Shown here piece after piece: positions 32,618 through 32,989 of a stretch of 32,989 nt of DNA. How positions within the stretch are numbered: the stretch's first letter is position 1; every line of letters starts with the position of its first letter. The notes below the pieces were generated by a model that saw only the letters and a program-made list of their open reading frames with translations, was not told the origin of the DNA and ran no database searches. This stretch comes from Rubrivivax sp. (lineage in GTDB: Bacteria > Pseudomonadota > Gammaproteobacteria > Burkholderiales > Burkholderiaceae_C): NCBI GenBank assembly GCA_016790425.1, contig JAEUPF010000110.1, positions 1 through 32,989 on the forward strand. Direction: 5' to 3'. Position numbers and translations under genes: made by a program.

Positions 32618-32989
32618 TCAACGCGCGCGCTTGACCCGCAGCAGCTCGTCGAGGACGAGGCAGGCCGCGCCGAGCGTGATGGCGCTGTCGGCGAGGTTGA
32701 AGCTGGGGAAGTAGCCGCCGTGGAACACCGGCTCCAGGAAGCCGAAGCGGAACTGCAGGAAGTCGACGACGTAGCCGTGCAGCAGGCGGTCGAGCACGTT
32801 GCCCAGGGCGCCGCCCATGATCATCGTCACCGCGAAGCAGAAGAGCTTCTGCTGCGGGTGGGCGCGGATCATCCAGACGATGAAGGCCGACACGCCGAGC
32901 CCCAGCACGACGAAGAACCAGCGCTGCCAGCCCGAAGCGGTGGCGAGGAAGTTGAAAGCGGCGCCGCTGTTGTGCACGCGAACGAGGTT
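32618..32989 (-). CDS. lspA: Lipoprotein signal peptidase LspA, C-terminal part (5' end outside window)
   Basis: This is the last ~123 residues of the inner-membrane aspartyl protease that cleaves prolipoprotein signal peptides after lipidation. The frame is open to the window edge ([16 protein letters not shown] is a conserved LspA stretch), so the GTG at 32977 is internal. The catalytic aspartates lie in [21 protein letters not shown] and [14 protein letters not shown]. Three of the four membrane helices are visible. The N-terminal helix is beyond the edge. The C-terminus LLRVKRAR is basic and cytoplasmic. Confidence 0.96.
   Translation of the reverse strand, partial: NLVRVHNSGAAFNFLATASGWQRWFFVVLGLGVSAFIVWMIRAHPQQKLFCFAVTMIMGGALGNVLDRLLHGYVVDFLQFRFGFLEPVFHGGYFPSFNLADSAITLGAACLVLDELLRVKRAR

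Overview
The window is a very GC-rich (about 70% by eye) stretch of bacterial chromosome made of housekeeping genes. Gene order and protein sequence point to a betaproteobacterium of the order Burkholderiales, probably near the Rubrivivax/Leptothrix/Methylibium group. This is inferred from the ftsH–glmM–pst/pho block, the rpmE2–rho–trxA block, the dnaX–ybaB–recR block and third-position G/C codon use. No phage, insertion sequence, CRISPR array or tRNA was found, and coding density is about 95%.

Layout. (1) 1–1932: the C-terminal end of ftsH with a strong terminator, then glmM. The folP gene that often lies between them is absent. (2) 1941–12435: a phosphate/polyphosphate block, all on the + strand: sixA, ppx, a CYTH–CHAD protein, then pstS-pstC-pstA-pstB-phoU-phoB-phoR. 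A near-perfect Pho box precedes pstS, and a weaker one with the same geometry precedes sixA. PhoB made here should switch on the Pst transporter, PhoU and PhoR should sense flux, and Ppx and CHAD would handle the polyphosphate store. The synthase gene ppk is not in the window. (3) 12452–16557, − strand: an ArnT-like membrane glycosyltransferase, rpmE2, rho and trxA, with hairpins between units. (4) 16694–22806, + strand: an AddB-like nuclease and an AddA-like helicase-nuclease, overlapping by 4 bp, for double-strand-break repair.

(5) 22925–24724: a fusion of a degenerate protein kinase domain to an HDOD domain, the least understood protein here. Facing it on the − strand is the small SRP RNA gene (ffs), with a 10-bp tandem repeat between the two. 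(6) 25014–27587, − strand: cyclopropane-fatty-acid synthase and a PurM-superfamily paralogue that is probably not the true purine enzyme. (7) 27688–30409, + strand: dnaX, ybaB/ebfC and recR, linking replication and recombination repair. (8) 30443–32989: a DUF2189 membrane protein, an MFS transporter, a 16-bp tandem repeat and the C-terminal part of lspA running off the end.

Two window-wide patterns stand out. Several genes have a -10-like hexamer 6–9 nt before the start codon and no Shine-Dalgarno, which suggests leaderless mRNAs; the ffs promoter supplies an internal ruler for this spacing. Short GC-rich tandem repeats (9, 10, 15 and 16 bp) occur at four places. No gap longer than 300 bp lacks a gene.
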